Counted from the first letter of the stretch, positions 1 through 8,431 are shown. The stretch: 64,000 nt of DNA from Hyphomicrobiales bacterium (GCA_900469445.1 UBXM01000006.1:1-64000); one strand, 5' to 3'. Translations and numbers: made by a program. The notes: generated by a model not told the origin, from the sequence alone.

Positions 1-7
1 GCACGTC

Positions 8-33
8 CCCTCTCCCCGCAAGCGGGGAGAGGG
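8..33. repeat. Palindromic dispersed element
   Basis: Perfect inverted repeat with 12-base arms (CCCTCTCCCCGC and its complement at 22-33) around a two-base AA loop, followed by GTTAGGGTGAGGGG. This sequence style is a common dispersed palindrome in alphaproteobacterial genomes. It lies 34 bases beyond the stop of rhaS (minus strand), so it can also act as a 3' hairpin for that message. Confidence 0.7.
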
Positions 34-67
34 TTAGGGTGAGGGGCAGAAGCGAGAGTTAGGCAGA

Positions 68-1063
68 TCAGAAGATCTTCGAGAACTCGTCGATATTCTT
101 CGCGTCATAGATGAACGGATCGGCCATGGCGGCCTCGCCATTGTCGCCGATCTTGATCTTGCCCATACGGCCGGCCTCGATTTCCGAACCCGGCTTGCCG
201 TCGGTATCGCCCTTTACGAGATGATAGGAGATCTGGGTGGCGCTGTAGCCGAGATCGATCGGGTTCCAGATGGCGAATTCCTTGGTCGCACCGGACTTGA
301 TGGCGCCCGCCATTTCAGACGGAAGACCAAGACCCGTCACATAGACCTGGCCGATCTTGCCGGCATCCTTCACCGCCTGCGACGCCGCCAGCACGCCGAC
401 CGTGGTCGGCGCAACGATAACCTTGACGTTCGGCTGCGAGGTCAAAAGACCCTGGGCTTCACGATAGGATTTGTCGGCAAGGTCATCACCATAAACCGTG
501 GTGGCGAGGTTCAGGCCGGCAAAATCCTTCAGCTGCTTCTTCATCTCGCCGATCCAGATATTCTGGTTGGTCGAGGTGGTGGTGGCAGAGAGAATGGCAA
601 AGTCGCCCTTGCCGCCTTCGAGGTGGTTGGCAGCCAGCTGCAGGCACATCTTGCCGATCAGCTCGCTGGAAGATGGGTTGAGCTGCAGGATACGGCCTTC
701 CGGTGCAACACCACTATCCCAGGAGATCACCTTGATGCCGCGCTGGGCCGCCTTCTTCAGCGCCGGCACGACCGCATCCGGATCGTTGGCGGAAATGGCG
801 ATTGCATCGACGCCTTGAGCGATCAGCGAGTTGATGACTTCGATCTGGCCTTCCGCCGTCGTCGTGGTCGGGCCGGTATAGATGATCTCGACACCGCCGA
901 GTTCCTTGGCGGCTTCCTGTGCGCCCTTGTTGGCGGCTTCGAAGAAGCCGTTGCCGAGCGATTTCACCACAAGCGCGATCTTCATGTCGGCCGCACTTGC
1001 CGCCGACGACATCATGACGACGGCCAGAGCCACGCCGAGTGCCAGTTTTTTCGAAAGTTTCAT
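68..1063 (-). CDS. rhaS: Rhamnose ABC transporter periplasmic binding protein RhaS
   Basis: A 331-residue periplasmic sugar-binding protein (Peripla_BP_4 type) that delivers L-rhamnose to a CUT2-class ABC importer. Residues 1-25 form a clear signal peptide (MKLSKK followed by a hydrophobic run ending AASAA); the mature part carries the typical ribose/rhamnose-binder features, such as KSLGNGFFEAANKG near the start and AISANDPDAVVPAL. The start at 1063 was preferred over an upstream in-frame start because GGGAGGAG sits just before it and the signal peptide begins there. It is downstream of rhaR in the same direction; in Rhizobium leguminosarum the order rhaR-rhaS-rhaT-P-Q-U-K is known, so the permease and kinase genes probably lie to the left, outside the window. 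Identity rests on family resemblance plus the rhaR/rhaD/rhaI neighbours. Confidence 0.9.
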   Translation of the reverse strand: MKLSKKLALGVALAVVMMSSAASAADMKIALVVKSLGNGFFEAANKGAQEAAKELGGVEIIYTGPTTTTAEGQIEVINSLIAQGVDAIAISANDPDAVVPALKKAAQRGIKVISWDSGVAPEGRILQLNPSSSELIGKMCLQLAANHLEGGKGDFAILSATTTSTNQNIWIGEMKKQLKDFAGLNLATTVYGDDLADKSYREAQGLLTSQPNVKVIVAPTTVGVLAASQAVKDAGKIGQVYVTGLGLPSEMAGAIKSGATKEFAIWNPIDLGYSATQISYHLVKGDTDGKPGSEIEAGRMGKIKIGDNGEAAMADPFIYDAKNIDEFSKIF

Positions 1064-1130
1064 GTCAATTCTCCTCCCAAAGATTGAACCCAAAAGTCTG
1101 AACCTATGTGCATTTCCTCCCGCCGGTGCT

Positions 1131-1949
1131 TCAAGCGACCGACGGGGTATCTTCCTCGCCTGCCTGCGTGGCGTTCCCCGCCCCCGCAATGATCAGTCGA
1201 ACTCCGGCGTCCTCCACCATTTTCATGGCCTCTTCCGAAATCCCGTCATCGGTAATGATCGTCGTCACGCGCTCCAGCGGACACAGGATCATGCTCGACC
1301 GCCGCTGGAATTTCGATGAATCGACCATAACCACCAGTTCCTCCGCCTGGCTCATCAGCTTCTGCTCGCTCTGGATCACCAGCGCATCCGGTTCCATGAT
1401 GCCCAGCGGACCGATGCCTTGAGCGCCGATAAAGATGCGGCGGGCATAGAAATTGCGGATCGCATCATTGTCGAAAGGCGACAGGATCAGGCTCTGCTCG
1501 CGATAGATCGTACCGCCCGGCACCGTCACATTGTTCTTCGAATGCTTGACCAGATGCTCGGCGATTGCGAAGGAATTGGTCATCACCTGCATGCGGCGCG
1601 CGGCCATGTAATGCACCATCTGAAAGGTGGTCGTACCACCATTGATGATGATCGAGTCACCCTCGTCACACAGATCGACGGCCTGTCGCGCAATTGAGCG
1701 TTTTTTATCGATATTGACGGATTCAGACACACGAAACGAGCGCGCCGCCAATTGCCCGATCTGCGGCGGATGCATCGCTTCTGCCCCGCCACGCACCCGG
1801 CGCAGCTTGCCCTGCACATGCAGAGACGCGATATCACGGCGGATCGTTGCCTCGGACGCATCCGTCAGGTCGGCAATATCCTGCACCGTGATCACAGGCT
1901 TTTCCTGGATCGCGCTCAAGATGATGCGATGTCGTTCGCGTTCGTGCAT
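1131..1949 (-). CDS. rhaR: DeoR-family regulator of rhamnose catabolism RhaR
   Basis: A 272-residue DeoR/GlpR transcription factor. The N-terminal winged helix-turn-helix spans about residues 5-58, including VQDIADLTDASEATIRRDI and the LRRVRGGA wing; the rest is the DeoR sensor domain, a sugar-phosphate isomerase-like fold with the motifs IINGGTTTFQM and GAQGI. The start has GGAGGAGACC immediately upstream. The gene is divergent from rhaD and precedes rhaS, the arrangement known for the R. leguminosarum rhamnose locus, where this regulator represses the transport and catabolic operons. The 198-bp divergent gap holds a 17-bp palindrome that may be its operator. Inducer not shown by sequence; a rhamnose-derived phosphate is likely from family knowledge. 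Confidence 0.88.
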   Translation of the reverse strand: MHERERHRIILSAIQEKPVITVQDIADLTDASEATIRRDIASLHVQGKLRRVRGGAEAMHPPQIGQLAARSFRVSESVNIDKKRSIARQAVDLCDEGDSIIINGGTTTFQMVHYMAARRMQVMTNSFAIAEHLVKHSKNNVTVPGGTIYREQSLILSPFDNDAIRNFYARRIFIGAQGIGPLGIMEPDALVIQSEQKLMSQAEELVVMVDSSKFQRRSSMILCPLERVTTIITDDGISEEAMKMVEDAGVRLIIAGAGNATQAGEEDTPSVA

Positions 1950-2147
1950 GGTCTCCTCCTGCGCTCAACTATTATCAGTTTCTAAAAGTTGTCAATCACA
2001 AACGATCACTAGGCTTTATGTTGCGACGCAACATGATCGAAGTTGATCAATTACGATTGACAAGCGACTAAACATCGCGCGATATCCTGTCGCACAAACG
2101 GCGCAGGAGGACCAGCGCCGTCACAAGATACCGTCAGGGAGGACGAC
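1950..2147. promoter_or_regulatory. rhaR/rhaD divergent control region
   Basis: The gap contains a perfect 17-bp palindrome ATGTTGCGACGCAACAT at 2018-2034 (8-1-8), a candidate RhaR operator. A forward promoter candidate has -35 TTGACA at 2057-2062 and a weak -10 GATATC at 2081-2086 (18-bp spacer). On the opposite strand TTGACA reads from about 1995 to 1990. A strong Shine-Dalgarno GGGAGGA precedes the rhaD start at 2148. The assignment of the palindrome to RhaR is inference. Confidence 0.5.
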
Positions 2148-4244
2148 ATGTCGGGCCAAATCCGCCTTCTCGATAACCGCTGGGATGATGCCTATGCTGC
2201 CAAGCTCGATGAGCCGGGCAAGCTGCTTTATCGCTCCAATCTTCTGGGCAGCGACAAGCGCATCACCAATTATGGCGGCGGCAATACCTCCGCCAAGGTC
2301 ATGGAAACCGATCCGCTGACCGGGGAGAAGGTCAAGGTCATGTGGGTCAAGGGGTCCGGCGGTGATGTCGGCACCATCAAGCTCGATGGTTTCTCCACGC
2401 TCTATATGGACAAGCTGGAAGCGCTGAAGGGCATCTATAAGGGTGTTGAGGATGAAGACCGCATGGTCGGTTTCTTGCCCCATTGCACCTTCAACCTCAA
2501 TCCGCGCGCCGCTTCCATCGATACGCCGCTGCACGGTTTCGTCCCCTTCACCCATGTCGATCACATGCATCCGGATGCGATCATCGCGATTGCCGCCTCG
2601 AAGAATTCCAAGGAACTGACACAAAAAATCTTCGGCAATGATATCGGCTGGCTGCCCTGGCGCCGCCCCGGTTTCCAGCTCGGCCTCGATCTCGAAGCCT
2701 TCGTCAAGGCGAACCCGACCGCGAAGGGCGTCGTGCTGGAAAGCCACGGCCTGTTCACCTGGGCCGAGGATGCCAAGGATTGCTATCTGCTGACGCTCGA
2801 GATCATCAACAAGGCGATCGAGTGGTTTGCCAAGGAAACAGAAGGCAAGACGATCTTCGGCGGTGCCGTCGCAAAAAGCCTCGGTGCAGAAGAACGCCGT
2901 GCCATCGCCGCCAGGTTGATGCCGGAAATCCGCGGCCGTATCGGCAAGGCGGAGCGCAAGCTCGGCCATTTCGACGATCAGGATGCCGTGCTCGAATTCG
3001 TCAATTCGAAGAATTTAGGCTCGCTCGGTGCGCTCGGCACCTCCTGCCCTGACCACTTCCTGCGCACGAAGATCCGTCCGCTGATCGTCGACTTCGATCC
3101 GGCGAAGCCCGATGCAGACGCCGTGATCGCCGGTCTGGACAAGGCGCTGGAAGATTACCGCGCCGATTACACTCGTTATTACGAGAGCTGCAAACACGAC
3201 AACTCGCCCAAGATGCGCGACCCCAACCCGGTCATCTTCCTGGTTCCGGGTGTCGGCATGCTCTCTTTTGCCAAGGACAAGGCGACCGCCCGCATCGCCG
3301 GCGAGTTTTATGTCAACGCAATCAATGTCATGCGCGGCGCTTCCACCGTTTCGGAATATCAGGGCCTGCCGGAACAGGAAGCCTTCGATATCGAATATTG
3401 GTTGCTGGAAGAAGCAAAGCTGCAGCGCATGCCGAAGCCGAAAAGCCTTGCCGGCCAGGTCGCTTTCGTCACCGGCGGCGCCGGCGGCATTGGTCGGGCG
3501 ACGGCAACCCGCCTGATCGGCGAGGGAGCCTGCGTGGTTCTGGCGGATATCGATCAAAATGCGCTGACTGAGGCGGAAGCGGACTTCGCCAAGCGTTTTG
3601 GCGCTGACGCGGTGCGCGGTGTAAAGCTGGACGTGACCGATGAAAATGCGGTCGCGAACGCTTTCATCGAAGCTTCCGTAGAATTCGGCGGCGTCGATAT
3701 TCTCGTCTCCAATGCCGGTATCGCCTCTTCGGCGCCGGTGGAAGACACCACGCTTGCCATGTGGAACAAGAATATCGACATTCTTGCCACCGGTTATTTC
3801 CTGGTTTCCCGCGAAGCCTTCCGCCTGTTCCGCCGCCAGAAGATCGGCGGCAATGTCGTCTTCGTCGCTTCCAAGAACGGGCTTGCCTCGTCGCCCAACG
3901 CGTCGGCCTATTGCACCGCCAAGGCTGCCGAAATCCATCTCGCCCGTTGCCTGGCGCTTGAAGGCGCGGATGCCGGCATCCGCGTCAACACCGTCAACCC
4001 GGATGCAGTTCTTCGCGGCTCGAAAATCTGGAGCGGCGAGTGGCGCGAACAGCGGGCCACCTCTTCCAAGATCGACGTGACCGAGCTGGAGGAACATTAC
4101 CGCAAGCGTTCCATGCTCAAGCTCAACGTCTTCCCGGAAGACATTGCCGAGGCGATCTACTTCCTCGCCTCGGACCTCTCGGCCAAATCGACCGGCAATA
4201 TCATCAATGTCGATGCCGGCAACGCCCAGAGCTTTACGCGCTAA
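2148..4244 (+). CDS. rhaD: Bifunctional rhamnulose-1-phosphate aldolase / short-chain dehydrogenase RhaD
   Basis: A 698-residue two-domain enzyme of sugar catabolism. Residues about 10-400 are a class II aldolase/adducin domain that would cleave rhamnulose 1-phosphate to DHAP and lactaldehyde; candidate metal histidines are in FTHVDHMHPD (around residue 135) and ESHGLFTW (around 198). Residues about 430-698 are a short-chain dehydrogenase with the Rossmann motif VTGGAGGIGRA, the SNAGIA motif, a catalytic Ser region VVFVASKNG and the YxxxK-type AYCTAKAA, likely oxidising lactaldehyde. The fusion is the usual rhizobial RhaD architecture and full length. It is the first gene right of the divergent rha control region; rhaI follows after an antisense small gene. 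Confidence 0.9.
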   Translation: MSGQIRLLDNRWDDAYAAKLDEPGKLLYRSNLLGSDKRITNYGGGNTSAKVMETDPLTGEKVKVMWVKGSGGDVGTIKLDGFSTLYMDKLEALKGIYKGVEDEDRMVGFLPHCTFNLNPRAASIDTPLHGFVPFTHVDHMHPDAIIAIAASKNSKELTQKIFGNDIGWLPWRRPGFQLGLDLEAFVKANPTAKGVVLESHGLFTWAEDAKDCYLLTLEIINKAIEWFAKETEGKTIFGGAVAKSLGAEERRAIAARLMPEIRGRIGKAERKLGHFDDQDAVLEFVNSKNLGSLGALGTSCPDHFLRTKIRPLIVDFDPAKPDADAVIAGLDKALEDYRADYTRYYESCKHDNSPKMRDPNPVIFLVPGVGMLSFAKDKATARIAGEFYVNAINVMRGASTVSEYQGLPEQEAFDIEYWLLEEAKLQRMPKPKSLAGQVAFVTGGAGGIGRATATRLIGEGACVVLADIDQNALTEAEADFAKRFGADAVRGVKLDVTDENAVANAFIEASVEFGGVDILVSNAGIASSAPVEDTTLAMWNKNIDILATGYFLVSREAFRLFRRQKIGGNVVFVASKNGLASSPNASAYCTAKAAEIHLARCLALEGADAGIRVNTVNPDAVLRGSKIWSGEWREQRATSSKIDVTELEEHYRKRSMLKLNVFPEDIAEAIYFLASDLSAKSTGNIINVDAGNAQSFTR

Positions 4245-4253
4245 GAACATCTG

Positions 4254-4286
4254 CCTGCCACCGTGGAATTCCATCCCGGTGGCAGG
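4254..4286. terminator. Hairpin between convergent genes
   Basis: Perfect 10-bp inverted repeat, CCTGCCACCG at 4254-4263 and CGGTGGCAGG at 4277-4286, 13-base loop, lying between the rhaD stop and the end of the minus-strand Pmp3-like gene. There is no T-run on either side, so it may be a weak bidirectional terminator or an mRNA-stabilising hairpin. Confidence 0.45.
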
Positions 4287-4292
4287 TTCAGG

Positions 4293-4451
4293 CTACTTGC
4301 GCAGGATCACCCAGATTGCGTGAATGATACCGGGAATGTAGCCGCAAAGCGTCAGCAGAATATTCAGCCAGAAATGCAGGCCGAGACCGACCTGCAGAAA
4401 AACGCCCACAGGCGGCAGGATGATGGCGAGAAGGATGCGAATAACGTCCAT
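4293..4451 (-). CDS. YqaE/Pmp3-family small membrane protein
   Basis: A 52-residue protein read on the minus strand: MDVIRILLAIILPPVGVFLQ at the N-terminus, then GLHFWLNILLTLCGYIPGIIHA and a short basic end. It has two hydrophobic segments (about residues 4-21 and 27-48) and the family hallmarks LPPVGVFLQ and GYIPGIIHA of the proteolipid/stress-induced Pmp3 (UPF0057) family. Such proteins are tiny inner-membrane proteins linked in other organisms to salt and membrane-potential stress. GAGG precedes the ATG by seven bases. It sits antisense between rhaD and rhaI, which run the other way. There is no obvious functional link with rhamnose use. Confidence 0.88.
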   Translation of the reverse strand: MDVIRILLAIILPPVGVFLQVGLGLHFWLNILLTLCGYIPGIIHAIWVILRK

Positions 4452-4525
4452 GAAAACCTCAACTTTCTAAAACAGCACGATACAACGCAGACGGCGCGAA
4501 TTCGTTCGACTGCCAAGGAGGAAAA

Positions 4526-5818
4526 ATGACCGAGACGATGATTTCGCCAGACATGATCGGCGAACACAACAAACGCAATGAAGCAGCGCTCGGTTCGGAC
4601 TATGCCGCGCTTGGCGAAAACCTGTCGCGCCGCGGCGTCGATATCGAAGCGATCACGAAAAAGGTGTCGGAATTTTTCGTCGCCGTTCCGTCCTGGGGTG
4701 TCGGTACCGGCGGGACACGTTTTGCCCGTTTCCCGGGGCAGGGGGAACCACGCGGAATTTTCGACAAGCTGGAAGATTGCTCCGTCATCAATGAGTTGAC
4801 CCGCGCAACGCCGACGGTTTCGCTGCATATTCCGTGGGACAAGACAGACCCCAAGGACCTGAAGGCAAAGGGGAATTCGCTCGGCCTCGGCTTCGACGCG
4901 ATGAACTCCAACACTTTTTCCGATGCGCCCGGCCAGGCACATTCCTATAAATACGGTTCGCTCAGCCATACCGACGCCGCCACCCGTGCGCAGGCTGTCG
5001 AGCACAATATCGAATGTATCGAAATCGGTAACGCCATCGGCTCCAAGGCTTTGACCGTCTGGATCGGTGACGGTTCCAACTTCCCGGGTCAGGCCAACTT
5101 TACCCGCCAGTTCGAACGTTACCTTTCCTCGATGGCGGATATCTACAAGGCCTTGCCGGATGACTGGCGGCTGTTCTCCGAACACAAGATGTACGAACCC
5201 GCCTTCTATTCCACCGTCGTGCAGGACTGGGGCAGCAACCTGCTGATTGCCCAGACACTCGGTGAAAAGGCCTTCTGCCTCGTCGATCTCGGCCACCATG
5301 CGCCCAATACCAATATCGAAATGATCGTCGCCCGCCTGATCCAGTTCGGAAAGCTCGGCGGTTTCCATTTCAACGATTCCAAATATGGTGATGACGACCT
5401 CGATGCCGGTTCGATCGAACCCTACCGTCTCTTCCTCGTCTTTAACGAGCTGGTCGATGCCGAAGCTCGTGGCGTCAAGGGTTTCCACCCGGCCCATATG
5501 ATCGACCAGTCGCATAACGTCACCGACCCGATCGAAAGCCTGATTGCGAGCGCCAACGAGATCCGCCGCGCCTATGCCCAGGCTTTGATCGTCGATCGCA
5601 ACGCGCTGGACGGTTATCAGCAGGGCAACGACGCCCTGATGGCAACCGATACTCTGAAGCGTGCCTACCGAACCGATGTGGAACCGATCCTCGCCGAAGC
5701 CCGTCGCCGGGCCGGTGGTGCGATTGATCCGATCGCTGCCTATCGCGAAAGCGGTTACCGCAAGAAGGTCGCCGCTGAACGCCCGGCTGTTGTCGGTGGC
5801 AGCGGTGGGATTGTCTGA
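4526..5818 (+). CDS. rhaI: L-rhamnose isomerase RhaI
   Basis: A 430-residue sugar isomerase of the xylose-isomerase-like TIM-barrel class, matching the L-rhamnose isomerase subtype found in rhizobia and Pseudomonas stutzeri. It converts L-rhamnose to L-rhamnulose in the cytoplasm. Visible hallmarks are the HIPWDKTDP strand around residue 100, the metal-site stretch LFSEHKMYEPAFYST around 225, LVDLGHHAPNTNIE around 255, and FHFNDSKYGDDDLDAGSIEP around 290, where Glu, Asp and His ligands are expected. A strong AAGGAGGAAAA ribosome-binding site precedes the ATG. It is separated from rhaD by a 281-bp stretch carrying an antisense gene, so it may need its own promoter. A terminator follows. Confidence 0.92.
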   Translation: MTETMISPDMIGEHNKRNEAALGSDYAALGENLSRRGVDIEAITKKVSEFFVAVPSWGVGTGGTRFARFPGQGEPRGIFDKLEDCSVINELTRATPTVSLHIPWDKTDPKDLKAKGNSLGLGFDAMNSNTFSDAPGQAHSYKYGSLSHTDAATRAQAVEHNIECIEIGNAIGSKALTVWIGDGSNFPGQANFTRQFERYLSSMADIYKALPDDWRLFSEHKMYEPAFYSTVVQDWGSNLLIAQTLGEKAFCLVDLGHHAPNTNIEMIVARLIQFGKLGGFHFNDSKYGDDDLDAGSIEPYRLFLVFNELVDAEARGVKGFHPAHMIDQSHNVTDPIESLIASANEIRRAYAQALIVDRNALDGYQQGNDALMATDTLKRAYRTDVEPILAEARRRAGGAIDPIAAYRESGYRKKVAAERPAVVGGSGGIV

Positions 5819-5836
5819 TAATTCGAAACTTTGTTG

Positions 5837-5870
5837 AGGCCGTTCTTACGAAAGTGGGAGCGGCCTTTTT
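5837..5870 (+). terminator. Rho-independent terminator after rhaI
   Basis: Stem AGGCCG at 5837-5842 pairs with CGGCCT at 5861-5866 and is followed by a T-run (5866-5870), 19 bases after the rhaI stop. The loop is long (18 bases) but can pair internally. Confidence 0.65.
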
Positions 5871-6072
5871 CTTGATCACAGTTTTCCCGGCGATACCGTT
5901 CCAAGCAGTACGTTCACATCCGGCCATTCCAATAAAACGAAGCAGTTTGTAGGAGTACTGCCACTGTTCAGCCTGATCAGCGGTCAAAAAATCTCTCTCA
6001 CTTCCGCTTATCTATCGGAAATGTTTAAATAAAACTGTCATTTTGACTGCCGTCAACGACGAGTTTGCGCGG
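5871..6072. other. Gap between rhaI terminator and repC 3' end
   Basis: About 200 bases without a convincing gene. A short inverted repeat (TTCCG/CGGAA near 6003-6020), followed on the minus strand by a T-run, could end the repABC message. No repABC-type centromere palindrome (GTT-N4-GC-N4-AAC style) was found here by eye. Confidence 0.35.
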
Positions 6073-7290
6073 TTATCCCGTTCGTTTAAGTCCCTCACCG
6101 GCATTGGCCCGCATCAGAGCCATGAGCATAGGCCCGAGCGAGAACTCGGCACGCTCAGCTCTTGCGGTGAGGTCTCGCAGATAACCACCGGCGGAGTTGA
6201 TATGTCCTGCACGTTCGAGAATGCAGGCCAAGGCCACGGCAGCATTTTCCTGCCCCAGTGTCTCGCAGGCCTGCTGATAGGCTGACGGGCTGACGCCGAG
6301 CATCGAGCGAACCAGCACGGCCGTCCCGATGAAATCGCGCCAATTGCCGATCTGACCGCCGCTGGCATAATCCAGCATTTGCGGGCAGGCTCGCAGCACC
6401 ATGCTCAACGGGAAGGTTTTGGGCGTCTCGTGCTGCTTGAGCTTGGTTGGCTCGGATTTCGCTTCAAGCTCCTTCTCAGAGCCAGGTTCAAGTTCATAGA
6501 TGGATTCGGAATCTGAATTCTGTATGTGGCATCCATTTTGGATGTCATTGGTGTCTGTATTCTCCGTTTTTATCTGTGTTTCCAAACGATTGACGATCTC
6601 CTGACGCAAGACCTCCAGATCGCCGAGCACGGTTTCGACCACCGTCCGGTTTGGAGAGCGGGGCAGACGCGAGATCAGGGATGCATAGACGTCCTCCATC
6701 ATCTGCCAGTCGCCTTCGATACCTTCCTCGAGAGCGGCGGTCAGAAGTTTGCGGATGTCACGGCGGCAAAGGGTCAATGCTTCCTTGGCGCGCTTGAAGC
6801 GGGTCTTTTCGGCAGAGACCTGTTGTGCGAGTGCGGCAAGTTCACCGGCGCGCAGCAGCAGCGGTTCGAGATTGAAACCGAACGCTTCCTCGATTTGGCC
6901 ACCATGTCCGCGATGGGCATAACGTTTGCCGTTCGGGCTGTCGCGACGATGGATGAGACCGGCTTCGACAAGGGCTGCCAGATGACGGCGCAGGGTGGTG
7001 CCGGTTATGCCATGGGCGCGAACCGAAAGCTGCGCATTCGACGGGAAGACGACAAGCTTGTCGCCATGCCCAAGTTCGTTGCTCGGATAGAAGGTCAGCA
7101 GGGCATCGAGAACGGCAAGCGCACGGTCATGCAGACCGAGCAACTGACGTGCTTCGGAAATGTCGCGAAACACTTTCCATTTCTCGACGGGGCGCCTCAT
7201 CCGGTCGTCGGACGATTGAAGCTGGCCTTTTACCAAGGCAAGCGTCATCGGCCGCCGCCCGAAAGGCGTCGTCACAAGTCCAGTTCGCAT
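6073..7290 (-). CDS. repC: Replication initiator RepC
   Basis: A 405-residue replication initiator of repABC plasmids. It opens with the family signature SVTTPFGRRPMTLA-type sequence (here LVTTPFGRRPMTLALV at residues 5-20). The N-terminal domain carries a winged helix (SNAQLSVRAHGITGTTLRRHLAALVEAGLIHRRDS, about residues 83-118), and the C-terminal domain (about 295-405) contains the QIGNWRDFIGTAVLVRSMLGVS segment typical of RepC. RepC is the essential initiator, and in studied repABC replicons the origin lies inside repC. It is last in the repA-repB-repC operon, and its expression is expected to be limited by the antisense RNA encoded just upstream. Length is normal for the family; no break is seen. 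Confidence 0.95.
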   Translation of the reverse strand: MRTGLVTTPFGRRPMTLALVKGQLQSSDDRMRRPVEKWKVFRDISEARQLLGLHDRALAVLDALLTFYPSNELGHGDKLVVFPSNAQLSVRAHGITGTTLRRHLAALVEAGLIHRRDSPNGKRYAHRGHGGQIEEAFGFNLEPLLLRAGELAALAQQVSAEKTRFKRAKEALTLCRRDIRKLLTAALEEGIEGDWQMMEDVYASLISRLPRSPNRTVVETVLGDLEVLRQEIVNRLETQIKTENTDTNDIQNGCHIQNSDSESIYELEPGSEKELEAKSEPTKLKQHETPKTFPLSMVLRACPQMLDYASGGQIGNWRDFIGTAVLVRSMLGVSPSAYQQACETLGQENAAVALACILERAGHINSAGGYLRDLTARAERAEFSLGPMLMALMRANAGEGLKRTG

Positions 7291-7351
7291 CTTTCACTTC
7301 ACCTTTCTTCAGGCAAAAGAAAGCCGCTCACCAAAACGGTGCCAAAAACTC

Positions 7352-7380
7352 TTGACTGTGATTCGTGGAAATGCGATTCT
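7352..7380 (+). promoter_or_regulatory. Promoter of the repABC counter-transcribed RNA
   Basis: Forward-strand promoter opposite to the repABC direction: -35 TTGACT at 7352-7357, 17-bp spacer, -10 GATTCT at 7375-7380. Its position between repB and repC and its orientation match the known placement of the incompatibility antisense RNA promoter in repABC plasmids. Confidence 0.55.
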
Positions 7381-7385
7381 GCAGG

Positions 7386-7437
7386 TGCTTAATCAGAGAG
7401 AAGCTTCCACGACGGAAACGTTTTGGGGGCTTTTTTC
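7386..7437 (+). ncRNA. incA: Counter-transcribed antisense RNA (ctRNA/IncA) of repABC
   Basis: The repB-repC gap (7291-7450) encodes on the opposite strand a predicted RNA of about 50 nt. It starts about six bases after the -10 box and ends in an intrinsic terminator: AAGCTTCC (7401-7408) pairs with GGGGGCTT (7425-7432) with two G-U pairs, and a T-run follows (7431-7436). In repABC replicons such RNAs bind the repC leader and block repC expression, acting as copy-number control and incompatibility factor. The size, position, strand and terminator are as expected; the exact ends are estimated. Confidence 0.7.
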
Positions 7438-7450
7438 TTTTGGTCGGTTC

Positions 7451-8431
7451 CTATTCCTTCATGAGACGACGATATTCGGCGTAAAGGTCGTCGAGGCTGT
7501 CGGCGATGAATTCACCAAAACCAACAGCGTCCCTGGCCTTCAGCGCCAAAGTGTAATTCTTTCCATCATTGCGGATCTCGGCCGAAACGGCCCGCGCAAC
7601 GTTCTTGTCCTTCGGTACCCATTTCGACTTCTTCGGCGATTTCGCATAACCGACGATCTTCTTGCGGGTCAGCGCATCGAAAACGAAGGCAAAGCGGGCG
7701 TCGCCATTGAGGCCGGTAAGGTCGGTCGCAGCCAGAACCTCGCGCAACTTGGCGAGATTGGCAGGCTTTTCCAGAAGCAGTTTCAACTCGTACCAGCGGT
7801 CTCGGCCTGGCAGCTTGGCGCCGCCGATCGCTTCCAGAATGTCGCGAGGCATGTTGGCGACGGACATCATCTTGGACAATGTCGCCTTATCCACAGATAA
7901 GGCGGTCATCACAATCGTGCTGTCATTGTCGTAATGTAACTCTGAAAGCCGACGAGCAAAGGTTGCCTTTTCTATGAACGAAAGATTGGCGCGAGCGGAA
8001 TTTTCCTGCCCCTGGGCAATGACATGCTCACGGTCGGAGATCGGCTTGACCACCGCGCGGACATTGCGCTCGAGCAGGGTTGCAGCCTTCAGCCGGCGAT
8101 GGCCGAACACGACCATATAGCGGCCGTCATGATGCGGGTGAGGGCGAACAAGAATGGGGCTTGTTTGTCCATGTTCGCGGATCGCGGCAACGAGATCGTC
8201 GAATTCCTGCGGGTCTTCTTCAAGACGGTCGCGGATGAAGGATTCCTCGATAACGTCCGGGGAAAGCTCGACGACCGTTTCGCCTTCCAGCATCTTGTCG
8301 GCGCGCTCCGCCAGCTCGTCGATCGTCGAGATGATCGAGCGGGACGCGCCCTTGACCGTATAATCGAGTGCCACGCCGTTATCCGGCCGGTCCTCGTTCA
8401 TCAGATTGGCAAACGGGTTCTTGCGCGCCAT
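7451..8431 (-). CDS. repB: Plasmid partition protein RepB (ParB family)
   Basis: A 326-residue ParB-family centromere-binding protein. It begins ARKNPFANLM, the conserved RepB N-terminus. The ParB/Spo0J nuclease-like domain lies around residues 60-150, with the ILVRPHPHHDGRYMVVFGHRRLKA box, and a central helix-turn-helix follows near residues 185-205 (TALSVDKATLSKMMSVANMP). RepB binds parS sites and works with RepA in segregation, and also strengthens autorepression. The repA stop TGA overlaps the repB ATG by one base (TGATG), so translation is probably coupled; an in-frame GTG one codon earlier is an alternative start. Confidence 0.94.
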   Translation of the reverse strand: MARKNPFANLMNEDRPDNGVALDYTVKGASRSIISTIDELAERADKMLEGETVVELSPDVIEESFIRDRLEEDPQEFDDLVAAIREHGQTSPILVRPHPHHDGRYMVVFGHRRLKAATLLERNVRAVVKPISDREHVIAQGQENSARANLSFIEKATFARRLSELHYDNDSTIVMTALSVDKATLSKMMSVANMPRDILEAIGGAKLPGRDRWYELKLLLEKPANLAKLREVLAATDLTGLNGDARFAFVFDALTRKKIVGYAKSPKKSKWVPKDKNVARAVSAEIRNDGKNYTLALKARDAVGFGEFIADSLDDLYAEYRRLMKE

